A stretch of DNA of 64,000 bases from Clostridiales bacterium (GTDB taxonomy: Bacteria > Bacillota > Clostridia > Lachnospirales > Lachnospiraceae): NCBI GenBank assembly GCA_003343625.1, contig QAKV01000036.1:28141-92140 (forward strand). The letters are read 5' to 3'. How positions within the stretch are numbered: the stretch's first letter is position 1; every line of letters begins with the position of its first letter. Shown piece by piece: positions 52,323-60,271 of this stretch. The translations under genes were made by a program, and so were the position numbers. The notes under the pieces were generated by a model, which had not been told where the DNA came from, searched no databases, and worked only from the letters and a program-made list of their open reading frames with translations.

Positions 52323-53261
52323 TCATTTTTCGAACTCTTCCGTTGGCGCCGGCACGCTGTCCAGAATCTCTTCGATCAGCTTCACCGCCTCTTCGTATCG
52401 GCTCTGCCCATAGGAGAGCACCAGTCTGTGGGCCAACACTGCAGGCGCAACGGCTTTCACGTCGTCCGGAATCAGATAGGATCTGTCTTGGATACAGGCC
52501 CATGCCTTTGCGCTCCTCTGAAGGGCTAGGGTTCCCCTGGGGCTGACCCCCATCACGGTCTTCTGGCTGCTCCGGGTGGCCTGCACCAGATCCACGATAT
52601 ATCCTGCCACTGCAGGATGGACATATACCCGCGTCGCTTCTTCCTTCAGTCTGGACAACGTCTTGCGATCCAGCACTGCCGTCAGCCCTTTCAGAGGATC
52701 TTCGGTTTGATAAGCATCCAGGATCTGCAATTCTTCCTCCCTCCGGGGCATCCCCATCTCCACCTTCATCAAAAAGCGATCCAGCTGGGCTTCCGGCAAC
52801 GGAAACGTTCCCGCCGTTTCCACCGGATTTTCAGTCGCCACCACGAAAAACGGCGCATTCAGTTCACTGGTTTTCCCGTCGATGGTCACCTGTCCCTCTT
52901 CCATGCATTCCAGCAGGCCGGCCTGAGTCCTGGGCGTAGCCCGGTTGATCTCGTCCGCCAGAAGGATGTTGGTGAAAACAGGCCCCTTCTTGAGTTCGAA
53001 TTCATTGGTCTGCCGATTGTACACGTGCAGGCCGGTGATATCCGACGGCAGCATATCCGGCGTGAACTGTATCCTCCCGAAGGACAGGCCCAGGCTGGCA
53101 GCCAAAGCCCGGGCCAGCCTGGTCTTCCCCGTGCCGGGCACATCCTCCAGGAGCACATGACCGTCGGCCAACATGGCCGTCAGCATCAGCTTCGTCACCC
53201 GCTCCTTCCCGATGATCACCTTTTCCGTATTTTCCAATACCGCTTTGATCGCATCCTTCAT
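52323..53261 (-). CDS. MoxR-family AAA+ ATPase
   Basis: 312 aa from ATG 53261 (GGGGAGG 9 nt upstream). AAA+ motifs: Walker A HVLLEDVPGTGKTRLARALA, Walker B NILLADEINRATPRTQAGLLECMEEGQV, sensor 1 FFVVATENPVETAGTFPLPEAQLDRFLMK, and sensor 2 GVSPRGTLALQRSAKA. MoxR proteins act as chaperone-like ATPases. First gene of the MoxR-DUF58-DUF4129 operon. The 147 nt before it hold no gene. Confidence 0.93.
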   Translation of the reverse strand: MKDAIKAVLENTEKVIIGKERVTKLMLTAMLADGHVLLEDVPGTGKTRLARALAASLGLSFGRIQFTPDMLPSDITGLHVYNRQTNEFELKKGPVFTNILLADEINRATPRTQAGLLECMEEGQVTIDGKTSELNAPFFVVATENPVETAGTFPLPEAQLDRFLMKVEMGMPRREEELQILDAYQTEDPLKGLTAVLDRKTLSRLKEEATRVYVHPAVAGYIVDLVQATRSSQKTVMGVSPRGTLALQRSAKAWACIQDRSYLIPDDVKAVAPAVLAHRLVLSYGQSRYEEAVKLIEEILDSVPAPTEEFEK

Positions 53262-53408
53262 CTGTTCGGCCTCCCCGTCAGTAATCGAAAATTTCTCCCT
53301 GCTGAATATCTCCAGTATACTCCCAACCCTTTCCCGGGGCAAGGAGATTGCATCTGAGGGTTTTCCCATTACAAGGAGTTCCCGTGAAAATGTTTGCGAT
53401 CATGGCCC

Positions 53409-54062
53409 TCATTCGCTCTTTTTCAGGGAGAATCGATTTCTCTCATATTCGATCAGCCCTTCCCTCCGCATCCGGGAGAGCTCGTTGCACATGGCGCTTC
53501 TGTCCACGCTGAGGTAATCCGCCAGCTGTTGTCGGTTATAGGGGATCCGGAAGGCGCTGCTGCCCGATTTTTTTGCACATTCTGAAAAATAGGACAACAG
53601 ACGCCCTCTGATGGATTTGGATCCCGTATGCAGAATCCTTCGCGACAGCTGCAGGCTCTTTTGGGCGCATACTTCGAGAAGATTCCGCACCAGCTTCCCA
53701 TGAAACGGACAGGCGTTGGTGCAAACCGACAACACTTTGCCTACATTTAAAAACAATACTTCCGTCTCTTCGGCGGCTATGGCGGAAATCAGGAGCGGCT
53801 CACCCGGTATGCACGCATACGCTTCAGCGAACACGGCTCCCGGCGCAGCGCTCCCCAAAACGCTGCGGTTTCCCCATAAATCGTCGCTTTCGATCAGCAC
53901 CATGCCGGACAGCACCACTCCAATCTGTTCTGTGGGCTCCCCTTCCCGCAGAATCGCTTCTCCCTTTCGATATTTCTTTCTGGCAGCAGACAGGCACTGC
54001 AAAAGATCCTGAATGTCTTTTTCTTCCATTCCCCGAAAAATCCGCATATCGGATAAGTTCAT
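53409..54062 (-). CDS. Crp/Fnr-family transcriptional regulator
   Basis: 217 aa from ATG 54062 (GGAG 54071-54068, 5 nt from the start codon; ATG 54074 abuts it). Cyclic-nucleotide-binding-like barrel (ARKKYRKGEAILREGEPTEQIGVVLSGMVLI, AAPGAVFAEAYACIPGEPLLISAIAAEETEVLFLN) and a winged helix (IPYNRQQLADYLSVDRSAMCNELSRMRREGLIEYE). CTNACPFHGK in the linker might be redox-active, but no Fnr-type four-cysteine set is present. Divergent from the ferredoxin-like gene; a TGTTGTT palindrome lies between them. A copy of the dispersed element ends at its ribosome site. Confidence 0.88.
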   Translation of the reverse strand: MNLSDMRIFRGMEEKDIQDLLQCLSAARKKYRKGEAILREGEPTEQIGVVLSGMVLIESDDLWGNRSVLGSAAPGAVFAEAYACIPGEPLLISAIAAEETEVLFLNVGKVLSVCTNACPFHGKLVRNLLEVCAQKSLQLSRRILHTGSKSIRGRLLSYFSECAKKSGSSAFRIPYNRQQLADYLSVDRSAMCNELSRMRREGLIEYERNRFSLKKSE

Positions 54063-54067
54063 TTCAA

Positions 54068-54166
54068 TCTCCATTCCGGAGCGTCAGCGACGGGGCGAAG
54101 AGAAATCGAGAATGCGATTTCTCTGATGCCATCCTAGCTATTTGTGACGCTCCGGCACAAATAGCC
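54068..54166 (-). ncRNA. Dispersed structured 5'-leader element, copy 4 (Crp/Fnr gene)
   Basis: On the minus strand: GCTATTTGTG, loop CCGGAGCGT, CACAAATAGC (54165-54137); hairpin 3 AGAGAAATCG / CGATTTCTCT, perfect 10 bp (54124-54099); then GACGCTCCGG (54085-54076), complement of CCGGAGCGTC; ends GAATGGAG with the ribosome site for ATG 54062. Hairpin 1 is absent. Confidence 0.65.
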
Positions 54167-54171
54167 CTTTT

Positions 54172-54187
54172 TGTTGTTCTAACAACA
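54172..54187. promoter_or_regulatory. Palindromic operator between Crp/Fnr and ferredoxin-like genes
   Basis: TGTTGTT (54172-54178), CT, AACAACA (54181-54187): a perfect 7-bp inverted repeat of Crp/Fnr-site size, between divergent genes. Likely the regulator's own site. Confidence 0.6.
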
Positions 54188-54297
54188 GACTTTCATTTCA
54201 AATGATATTATATTGATTTCACGAGGTCAAGGATGCGATGGAAGAACGCTCCCATCGTACCCATCATTTATTATCGCACGAAATCAGGAGGACGATT

Positions 54298-55050
54298 ATG
54301 ATTCGGAAAATTATCCAGATCGACGAAGAGAAATGCAATGGCTGCGGCGCCTGCGCCGATGCCTGCCACGAAGGCGCCATCGGTATGGTGGACGGCAAAG
54401 CGAAACTGTTGCGGGACGATTACTGTGATGGCCTGGGAGACTGTCTTCCCGCCTGTCCGACCGGTGCCATTTCTTTTGTGGAGCGCGAAGCGGCTGAATA
54501 TGATGAAAAAGCAGTACTGGCGAACAAGCAGAAAAAAATGCAGACATCCGGCATGAGCTTTGCTCATCATGGTTGCCCCGGGAGTCAGATGCGCCGGCTT
54601 TCCCGCCCGGAAGCGCAGAACGCTTCTGCCGCGCAGGACGATCGGAACGTTTCGGCTGCCAGAGCGTCAGGGCTCTCCTCTCAGCTGGGGCAATGGCCCT
54701 GCCAGATCAAGCTCGTCCCGATCAACGCTCCCTATTTTCAGGGCGCGAAGCTGCTCATCGCCGCAGACTGTACGGCCTTCGCCTATGCCGGTCTCCACGG
54801 CGACTTCATGAAAGGGAAAATCACCCTGATCGGCTGCCCGAAGCTGGACAATGAAGACTATAGCGAAAAGCTGACCGAAATCCTCAAAAATAACGATATC
54901 GAGAGTGTAACCGTCATCCGGATGGAAGTGCCCTGCTGCGGAGGGCTGGAATTGGCTGCCAAAAAGGCTCTGCAGGCCAGCGGAAAATTCATCCCCTGGC
55001 AGGTAGTCACCATCTCCATTGACGGAACCGTCAAATCCATGGTGCCGTGA
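54298..55050 (+). CDS. 4Fe-4S dicluster ferredoxin-like protein
   Basis: 250 aa from ATG 54298 (AGGAGG upstream). Cluster 1 ligands: CNGCGACADACHEGA (Cx2Cx2Cx3C). The second site reads CDGLGDCLPACPTGA, where the usual second Cys is Leu, as is typical for this clostridial family. The C-terminal ~130 residues contain ADCTAFAY, GKITLIGCPKLDN and MEVPCCGGLELAAKKAL, additional conserved cysteines. Likely a redox carrier or metal/cluster-linked sensor partner controlled by the divergent Crp/Fnr regulator. Confidence 0.85.
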   Translation: MIRKIIQIDEEKCNGCGACADACHEGAIGMVDGKAKLLRDDYCDGLGDCLPACPTGAISFVEREAAEYDEKAVLANKQKKMQTSGMSFAHHGCPGSQMRRLSRPEAQNASAAQDDRNVSAARASGLSSQLGQWPCQIKLVPINAPYFQGAKLLIAADCTAFAYAGLHGDFMKGKITLIGCPKLDNEDYSEKLTEILKNNDIESVTVIRMEVPCCGGLELAAKKALQASGKFIPWQVVTISIDGTVKSMVP

Positions 55051-55077
55051 CGGGATGAGAAACGGAGAAAGACCGGG

Positions 55078-55201
55078 AAATGCGTTCGATAACGCATTTT
55101 TCAATCAGGAGTTGTGCCGGAGCGTCACAACTCCTGTTACCGTAGCGCCGAATTGAAAATTTGGCGCGCGTTCCTCAACGGAAAACGCTTCGGAATGGAG
55201 G
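55078..55201 (+). ncRNA. Dispersed structured 5'-leader element, copy 5 (variant stems)
   Basis: Hairpin 1 AAATGCGTT / AACGCATTT (55078-55099); hairpin 2 CAGGAGTTGTG (55106-55116), loop CCGGAGCGT (55117-55125), CACAACTCCTG (55126-55136); hairpin 3 GCGCC / GGCGC (55145-55167); ACGCTTCGG (55185-55193) pairs with the loop through one G-T. GGAGG 55197-55201 serves ATG 55207. The stems differ from the other copies but remain paired. Confidence 0.65.
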
Positions 55202-55206
55202 AAAAA

Positions 55207-55737
55207 ATGGAAAACCAACAGTTCCGTTGCGAAGCGGATCGGATCGCCGAATTGCGGAATGCGCTGACCGGCGCCCTGATCGGTCTCGCCCGGGCCACAG
55301 ACGGGAACTCACTGTATACTGAAAACACCTGGCCGTTGATGATCGAAAGCCTGCGGCTCACCTCTCCCGACACCGTTTCGGGAGAATCGGAACTTCAGAC
55401 CTTTCTCGGCCGCATCCGCGAAGAAAAGCGCAGCCTGGCGCCTATGTGCGCCGGTTGCGCCTCTCCCTGCGGGAAAAATAACGACTATGATCTGTCCCGG
55501 ATCGCCGATGCCGATGCCCAAATCCGCAGCCTTAAATTTCTCATTTTGTCAAAACTCCGGGACATCGCTTCCCGGATTCACCCTGTGACGATGTCGGATT
55601 CCTCTCTTCGGGAAATGGGTTTCCTTCTCTGCAAAGCGCTCTTTTCCATCGGCGAAGACTGGGAAGCGGAAGATTTCCTTTCCGTCGCGGTCGAGCTGGA
55701 TGCCGGAATATCCGATCTGCACGGTTTGCAGGCATAA
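55207..55737 (+). CDS. Hypothetical protein with CxxCxxxC motif
   Basis: 176 aa from ATG 55207 (GGAGG 5 nt upstream; ATG 55195 has no ribosome site). Helical; ALTGALIGLARATDGN at ~20-35, then MCAGCASPCGKNNDYDL at ~82-98, a tight three-cysteine motif that could bind a metal or iron-sulfur cluster. The CGKNNDYD context is reminiscent of proteins accompanying hybrid-cluster enzymes, but I cannot place the family. Downstream of the ferredoxin-like gene; likely part of the same redox regulon. Confidence 0.65.
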   Translation: MENQQFRCEADRIAELRNALTGALIGLARATDGNSLYTENTWPLMIESLRLTSPDTVSGESELQTFLGRIREEKRSLAPMCAGCASPCGKNNDYDLSRIADADAQIRSLKFLILSKLRDIASRIHPVTMSDSSLREMGFLLCKALFSIGEDWEAEDFLSVAVELDAGISDLHGLQA

Positions 55738-55759
55738 ACGCGATCTGCCGACCGTTCCG

Positions 55760-56926
55760 CTATTTTATTCCTTTCCTTTCGGTCTCTTTCTTCAGGCACC
55801 GCCAGACCGTATCCCGCAAAGCGGGATGCAGCTTCTGATACACGATGGGACAGCTGTAAACCTGTTGGGCGTAATATAGCGCGATGTGATTTATGGGCTC
55901 CACCAGGGCATACGCGCCCGCCGCACCGTCCCAGCCAAATTCCCCCGGCGGGGAAGCGATGCCCCTGCCATCCACCAACACCCGAACCCCCAGACCGTAG
56001 TTATAGCCTTTCATAGCCGCGCTGCGGTTCCAGAAATCTTCCAGCGCAACGCCCTCCAATCGGGGCGTTGCCATTTTTTTTACGCTTTCCGACCGCAGAA
56101 TCCTCTCTCCGCCGGGCAGGGCGCCGCCCAGGCTGAGGGCAGACAACAGCCGGATATAATCTTCTACGGTGCTCATGAGCCCGGCGCCGCCGGAATCATA
56201 CTCGTCTCCAAAGCGCCATTCGTTGTCCTGATTCCAGTCCGTCAGCGTGCCTCTATCGTCGCTGTGGGCATACTGTTTCACCATCCGCGCCCTTTGTCTC
56301 GGGTTCGGATGAAAAGTCGTGTCCTCCATCCCCAGGGGTGCGAAGATGAATTCCCGCATATAATCGCAGAGCCGTTGCCCCGCCGCCACCTCTATCACCG
56401 CCCCCAGTACGTCGTGACAGAAGCTGTAGCGAAAACGCGTCCCTGGCTCGAACAGAAGCGGATCTTCGGACAGGGCCCTCACGATGCGCTGCGTTGTGCG
56501 TTCCCGCTCCGGCAGGGCGAGTGCCGCTCTCAGCCCCGGGCGGGACAGGTCGTAGTCCAAACCTCCCGTCATGGTCATCAAATGCAGCACTGTCATTTTC
56601 CGTCCGGCAGGATAAATGCTACCGTCCGTCCGGCGGACGCGCAGGGCTTCAAATTCCGGCAAATACTTTCCTACAGGATCGTCCAGTCCCAGCCTTCCCC
56701 GCTCCATCAGCTGCATGGCTGCGGTACAGGTTGCGATCTTCGTCGCCGAGTAAAGCCAGTAAGTTTCCTTTCCGGTCTCTCCGCTGTTTTTCAAAGACCC
56801 CGCCCGATGGCGATAGAGGATCTCTCCATCTTTTGCGAGGATACAATCGCAGGCCGGAACCCCGAAAGCTTTTTCGACCCCATCCAGAAACTCCGTCAAT
56901 TCCTGAAAGTTCCCTTTTCCCGTCAT
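55760..56926 (-). CDS. Serine hydrolase, class C beta-lactamase/esterase VIII fold
   Basis: 388 aa, no signal peptide. Catalytic SATK (Ser-x-x-Lys) in YWLYSATKIATCTAAM (~60), second motif YSF in FRYSFCHDVLGAVIEVAA (~165, Tyr in the Y-x-N position), and GEFGWDGAAGAYALV near the C-terminus as the third active-site strand. Intracellular members are esterases or peptidases, often acting on cell-wall or amide substrates. It is adjacent to the MurK-NagZ-MurQ cluster and may process related muropeptides, which is inference. Confidence 0.85.
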   Translation of the reverse strand: MTGKGNFQELTEFLDGVEKAFGVPACDCILAKDGEILYRHRAGSLKNSGETGKETYWLYSATKIATCTAAMQLMERGRLGLDDPVGKYLPEFEALRVRRTDGSIYPAGRKMTVLHLMTMTGGLDYDLSRPGLRAALALPERERTTQRIVRALSEDPLLFEPGTRFRYSFCHDVLGAVIEVAAGQRLCDYMREFIFAPLGMEDTTFHPNPRQRARMVKQYAHSDDRGTLTDWNQDNEWRFGDEYDSGGAGLMSTVEDYIRLLSALSLGGALPGGERILRSESVKKMATPRLEGVALEDFWNRSAAMKGYNYGLGVRVLVDGRGIASPPGEFGWDGAAGAYALVEPINHIALYYAQQVYSCPIVYQKLHPALRDTVWRCLKKETERKGIK

Positions 56927-57044
56927 TTTCTCTTCTCCCGTCTCATTTTTCGCAGTTAGGTCTCATTCAGCCTATCGCTTTCCTTTCGGAGCTTCGTTAT
57001 CCGAAAACGGCTCCTTCATCGTTGGACTTTCCATTTCCCCAAAC

Positions 57045-57941
57045 TCATTTCACCAGTTCCAGCGCCATCAGCGCCGCCCCGATTTCCGGCGGTTCTTTCG
57101 GCGCGACGCACCGCAGGGCGGGCTCCACCCGCCCCAACTGATCGCGAAATGCCCTGCGCAGGCCGGTGTCTGAGGTGAGCAGACCTCCCAGCAGAGCTAC
57201 CTCCCGATCGGTGATGTGCAGACGATGTGTCACGGCTTCCACCAGCCGCACCAGGGCAGCCGCATTTTCCTCCAGAATCCGACAGGATACCGGATCTCCG
57301 GCAGCGGCCTGCGCTTCCACCAAAGGGGCCAAAGCCGCGATCCTGCTCTTATCGCCGCCATAGACATAGGCGATCATTTCTTCCCTGGTTCGCAGATTTT
57401 TCTTCTTCGCCAACGCTTCCGTCAATCCAGTGGATTCCCCGTATCCGTCGTGCCAACGGGCCACGGCTGTCAGGGCATCCCGTCCCAACGCATATCCGCT
57501 CCCCTCATCTCCCAGCAAATGTCCCCAGCCTCCTGCCCGGGCCGTTTTTCCCTCCGCATTTCGTCCGAAACAGACGGAACCCGTCCCTGCTACCAACGCG
57601 CAGCCCGGCGCTCCCACAAGGGCGCCGTACAGTGCGGTTTCGCAGTCTCCGACGAGTTCCCAGCAGGGAATCTCCGCAGCCTGCATGGCCTGACTCACCA
57701 GTTTTCTCATCTCGGGATTGCTGCTCCCCGCAGCGCCGATGCAGATCGCCTCGCATCGTCCCTGCTCTCTTAGAAATGCTGTGATCTCCTTTAAAATGGC
57801 GGAAAATCCTTCCTCCCCGATACTGTTTAAGTTGAAAGGCCCGAGTGTCAACCGGCTCAAAAGCGTACCGTCCGGGTTCAGACAGGCCAGAGCAGTCTTC
57901 GTCCCGCCGCCGTCTACTCCCGCCACATAGGTTTTTTCCAT
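57045..57941 (-). CDS. murK: N-acetylmuramate/N-acetylglucosamine kinase (MurK type, BadF/BcrA fold)
   Basis: 298 aa from ATG 57941 (AAAGGG upstream). ASKHA kinase motifs: phosphate-1 AGVDGGGTKTALACL, GAAGSSNPEMRKLV, phosphate-2 GCALVAGTGSVCFGRNAEG, GGWGHLLGDEGSGYALGRDAL, and adenosine motif EVALLGGLL. The neighbours NagZ-type GH3 and MurQ point to phosphorylation of MurNAc and GlcNAc released from peptidoglycan, the role of clostridial MurK. The symbol is assigned from family plus context. Confidence 0.8.
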   Translation of the reverse strand: MEKTYVAGVDGGGTKTALACLNPDGTLLSRLTLGPFNLNSIGEEGFSAILKEITAFLREQGRCEAICIGAAGSSNPEMRKLVSQAMQAAEIPCWELVGDCETALYGALVGAPGCALVAGTGSVCFGRNAEGKTARAGGWGHLLGDEGSGYALGRDALTAVARWHDGYGESTGLTEALAKKKNLRTREEMIAYVYGGDKSRIAALAPLVEAQAAAGDPVSCRILEENAAALVRLVEAVTHRLHITDREVALLGGLLTSDTGLRRAFRDQLGRVEPALRCVAPKEPPEIGAALMALELVK

Positions 57942-57956
57942 TTCCATCCCTTTCCG

Positions 57957-59486
57957 TCAACCCAGACATACCGGAATCCGACCTGTGGGAATCTTTTTCC
58001 CGGCCAGTACCGGTACAAGCGCCTCCAGCGTCATGGGCGAATAGTCCCAGGCCGCGATGCCCGCAACGTGGGCGGGAAGCTCCCGCAAATCGTAAGGGTT
58101 GCGCAAAGCCACCACCGCCATAGGCGCTTTCGTCCTGCCCAATTCCCGGATCAGCGCCCTTTGTCCCGGGGACAGATGACCGTTATAGGTTCCCAGAACC
58201 ACACAGCTGTGTTCGGGTACCGCCTCCAGTACCGCTGCGATCTCGCCTTCATCGGGGTCTTTCGCTATGGCGATTCCCCGACCGCCCAGGCGGTCTGCCA
58301 TAAACCAGGCGAAATTTTTCTCCTGCTCCACCTCGTTCGACACCTGCCCCGCCTGATATTCCGGGCACCCCACAAACAGAGGGTTATCTCCCAACGGCGG
58401 CATCTTCGCGGATATCGCGGCGATGGTTTTTTCCCGGAGCGCCCGCGCCTCCGCCATCGCTTCCGGCGTTCCGGCCCGCCCCACGGGTTCCCTGCAATAC
58501 AGCGCTTTATACCTCAGGATCTTCTCCACCGACTCGTCCAACTCCGCGGGATCCATTTCTCCTTTTTCCACGGTTTCTTTCATATACCGGGCCGCTTCTT
58601 CCGCAAGCGATTCCGTGTGACTGACATTGATCAGATCCACTCCGGCCTTCATCGCCATCGCTGCTCCTGCGGCCGTGCCATAGTTCGCCCTGATCGCCCC
58701 CATCTCCATACAGTCGCTGACGACGAGCCCCCGAAACCCCATTTCCTTTTTCAACAAATCCGTAATGATGCGACGGGACATGGTCGCCGGAAAGTTCTCC
58801 TGCGTCAGTTTCGGAAACAGAATATGTGTCGTCATAATTGCGGGACACCCTGCGTCGATCAGAGCCTGAAAAGGTTTCAACTCCATCTCTCTCATCTGTT
58901 CCAACGATTTCGCGACTCTCGGAAGGCTGATATGGGTATCCAGATCCGTGTCACCGTGCCCCGGAAAATGCTTGGCCGACACCAGCAGGCGGTTTTCCCG
59001 GTAACCTTCCAGCGCCTCCAGCGCATAAGATGTCACCGTTTCCGGCGTATCTCCAAAACAGCGGGCACCGATGATGGGATTATCGGGATTGTTATTGATA
59101 TCCGCCACCGGTGCATAATTGAAATTCACCCCGAGCGCATGGAGCTCCCGGGCTGTGATCCCCGCTGCGATGCGGGCGTTTTTGGGATCCCCCGTAGCCG
59201 ACAGCGCCATTTCTCCCGGAACATTAGCCGCGTCTTCCGGCAGCCGGGTGACGCAACCTCCCTCCTGATCAATGCAGATAAAGGCTGGATATCCCGTTTC
59301 CCGCCGCACCAGCGACTGGATCTCGCCGCACAGCTTTCCGATTTGCTCGCAATTCTCTATATTATGTCGGAATAAAACCACATTGCCGATTTTATAAGTC
59401 TTCACCAGCCGGATGAACTCCCCGTCCAGTTCCTTGCCTGGAAAGCCGACCACAAGTTTCTGACCGATTTTTTCCTGTAATGTCAT
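57957..59486 (-). CDS. nagZ: GH3 beta-N-acetylglucosaminidase (NagZ type), two-domain
   Basis: 509 aa from ATG 59486 (GGAAGGG upstream). GH3 barrel: FICIDQEGGCVTRLPE, ALGVNFNYAPVADINNNPDNPIIGARCFG, LLVSAKHFPGHGDTDLDTH with the catalytic KHFPGHGDT His/Asp loop of NagZ enzymes, and GLVVSDCMEMGAI, whose Asp is the nucleophile. A second alpha/beta domain follows (residues ~370-509, VVLGTYNGHLSPGQRALI), as in Gram-positive NagZ. No signal peptide, so it acts on imported muropeptide sugars. Between murK and the esterase gene. Confidence 0.9.
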   Translation of the reverse strand: MTLQEKIGQKLVVGFPGKELDGEFIRLVKTYKIGNVVLFRHNIENCEQIGKLCGEIQSLVRRETGYPAFICIDQEGGCVTRLPEDAANVPGEMALSATGDPKNARIAAGITARELHALGVNFNYAPVADINNNPDNPIIGARCFGDTPETVTSYALEALEGYRENRLLVSAKHFPGHGDTDLDTHISLPRVAKSLEQMREMELKPFQALIDAGCPAIMTTHILFPKLTQENFPATMSRRIITDLLKKEMGFRGLVVSDCMEMGAIRANYGTAAGAAMAMKAGVDLINVSHTESLAEEAARYMKETVEKGEMDPAELDESVEKILRYKALYCREPVGRAGTPEAMAEARALREKTIAAISAKMPPLGDNPLFVGCPEYQAGQVSNEVEQEKNFAWFMADRLGGRGIAIAKDPDEGEIAAVLEAVPEHSCVVLGTYNGHLSPGQRALIRELGRTKAPMAVVALRNPYDLRELPAHVAGIAAWDYSPMTLEALVPVLAGKKIPTGRIPVCLG

Positions 59487-59509
59487 TCTTCTCGTCCCTT
59501 CCGATCTCT

Positions 59510-60259
59510 TTACTCCTTTTTCACAGACAGCAACGCCTCCATCGCCTGTCTCAACGACCTGTCCCAGAAATCCCAGCTGTGATCCCCCGACCAATGAAGA
59601 AACTCCATGCCGATATTCCGCTGCCTCAAAAGCTTCGCGAAAGCCAGGTTTTCCTCATACAGCGCATCCTGCTCCCCACAGGTCAGATAAAAAGCCGGAA
59701 GAATTGCCGGATCCGCTTTCCGGGCCAATGCGAATAAATCGCAATTCTCCGGCACGAGCTTTTCTGTCCCGAAAATGGCGCAGAATTCTCTTCCCTCCCC
59801 GGCATTGGCCCTTTCCCACCGTCCGGCTACGTCCGTCACGGCCGAAAACGCAGCGCAGCCCGCATATTGCGAAGGCGCAGTCAACGCGCATTTGATCGCT
59901 CCATAGCCGCCCATGGACAAACCCATGATGTAATTTTTCTCTCTGTCGGAAGACAGCCCGAACAATCTCCCGCAGACCTCCGGCAGTTCCTGGCGGATGT
60001 AGCTGAAATAATCCACTCCCAGCGCCATATCCGTGTAGAAACTCCTCTGAACCTCCGGCATAACTACTGCCGCCTCCAACTCCCTGGCGTAGCGTTCCAC
60101 CGAGGTATATCTGGTCCACCCCGTGCAGTTATCCGTCAGACCGTGAAGCAGATAAATGACCGGCGCCTGGGCGGGCGGCCTTTTCTCCGGTAAAAGCACG
60201 ATCATGGACGTATTCATTTTCAGGAAGTCCGAACTGTAGTCACAACGTATGTAAGCCAT
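59510..60259 (-). CDS. Esterase D/tributyrin-esterase family hydrolase
   Basis: 249 aa. N-terminal FLKMNTSMIVLLPE and VIYLLHGLTDNCTGWTRYTSVERYA, nucleophile elbow YIMGLSMGGYGAIKCAL (Ser ~119), Asp in YLTCGEQDALYEEN, and His in WSGDHSWDFWDRSL. The pattern is the EstA/FGH acetyl-esterase family. Its position between nagZ and murQ suggests de-O-acetylation of MurNAc or similar sugars before cleavage (inference). Confidence 0.85.
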   Translation of the reverse strand: MAYIRCDYSSDFLKMNTSMIVLLPEKRPPAQAPVIYLLHGLTDNCTGWTRYTSVERYARELEAAVVMPEVQRSFYTDMALGVDYFSYIRQELPEVCGRLFGLSSDREKNYIMGLSMGGYGAIKCALTAPSQYAGCAAFSAVTDVAGRWERANAGEGREFCAIFGTEKLVPENCDLFALARKADPAILPAFYLTCGEQDALYEENLAFAKLLRQRNIGMEFLHWSGDHSWDFWDRSLRQAMEALLSVKKE

Positions 60260-60271
60260 TCCTGTTCCTCT

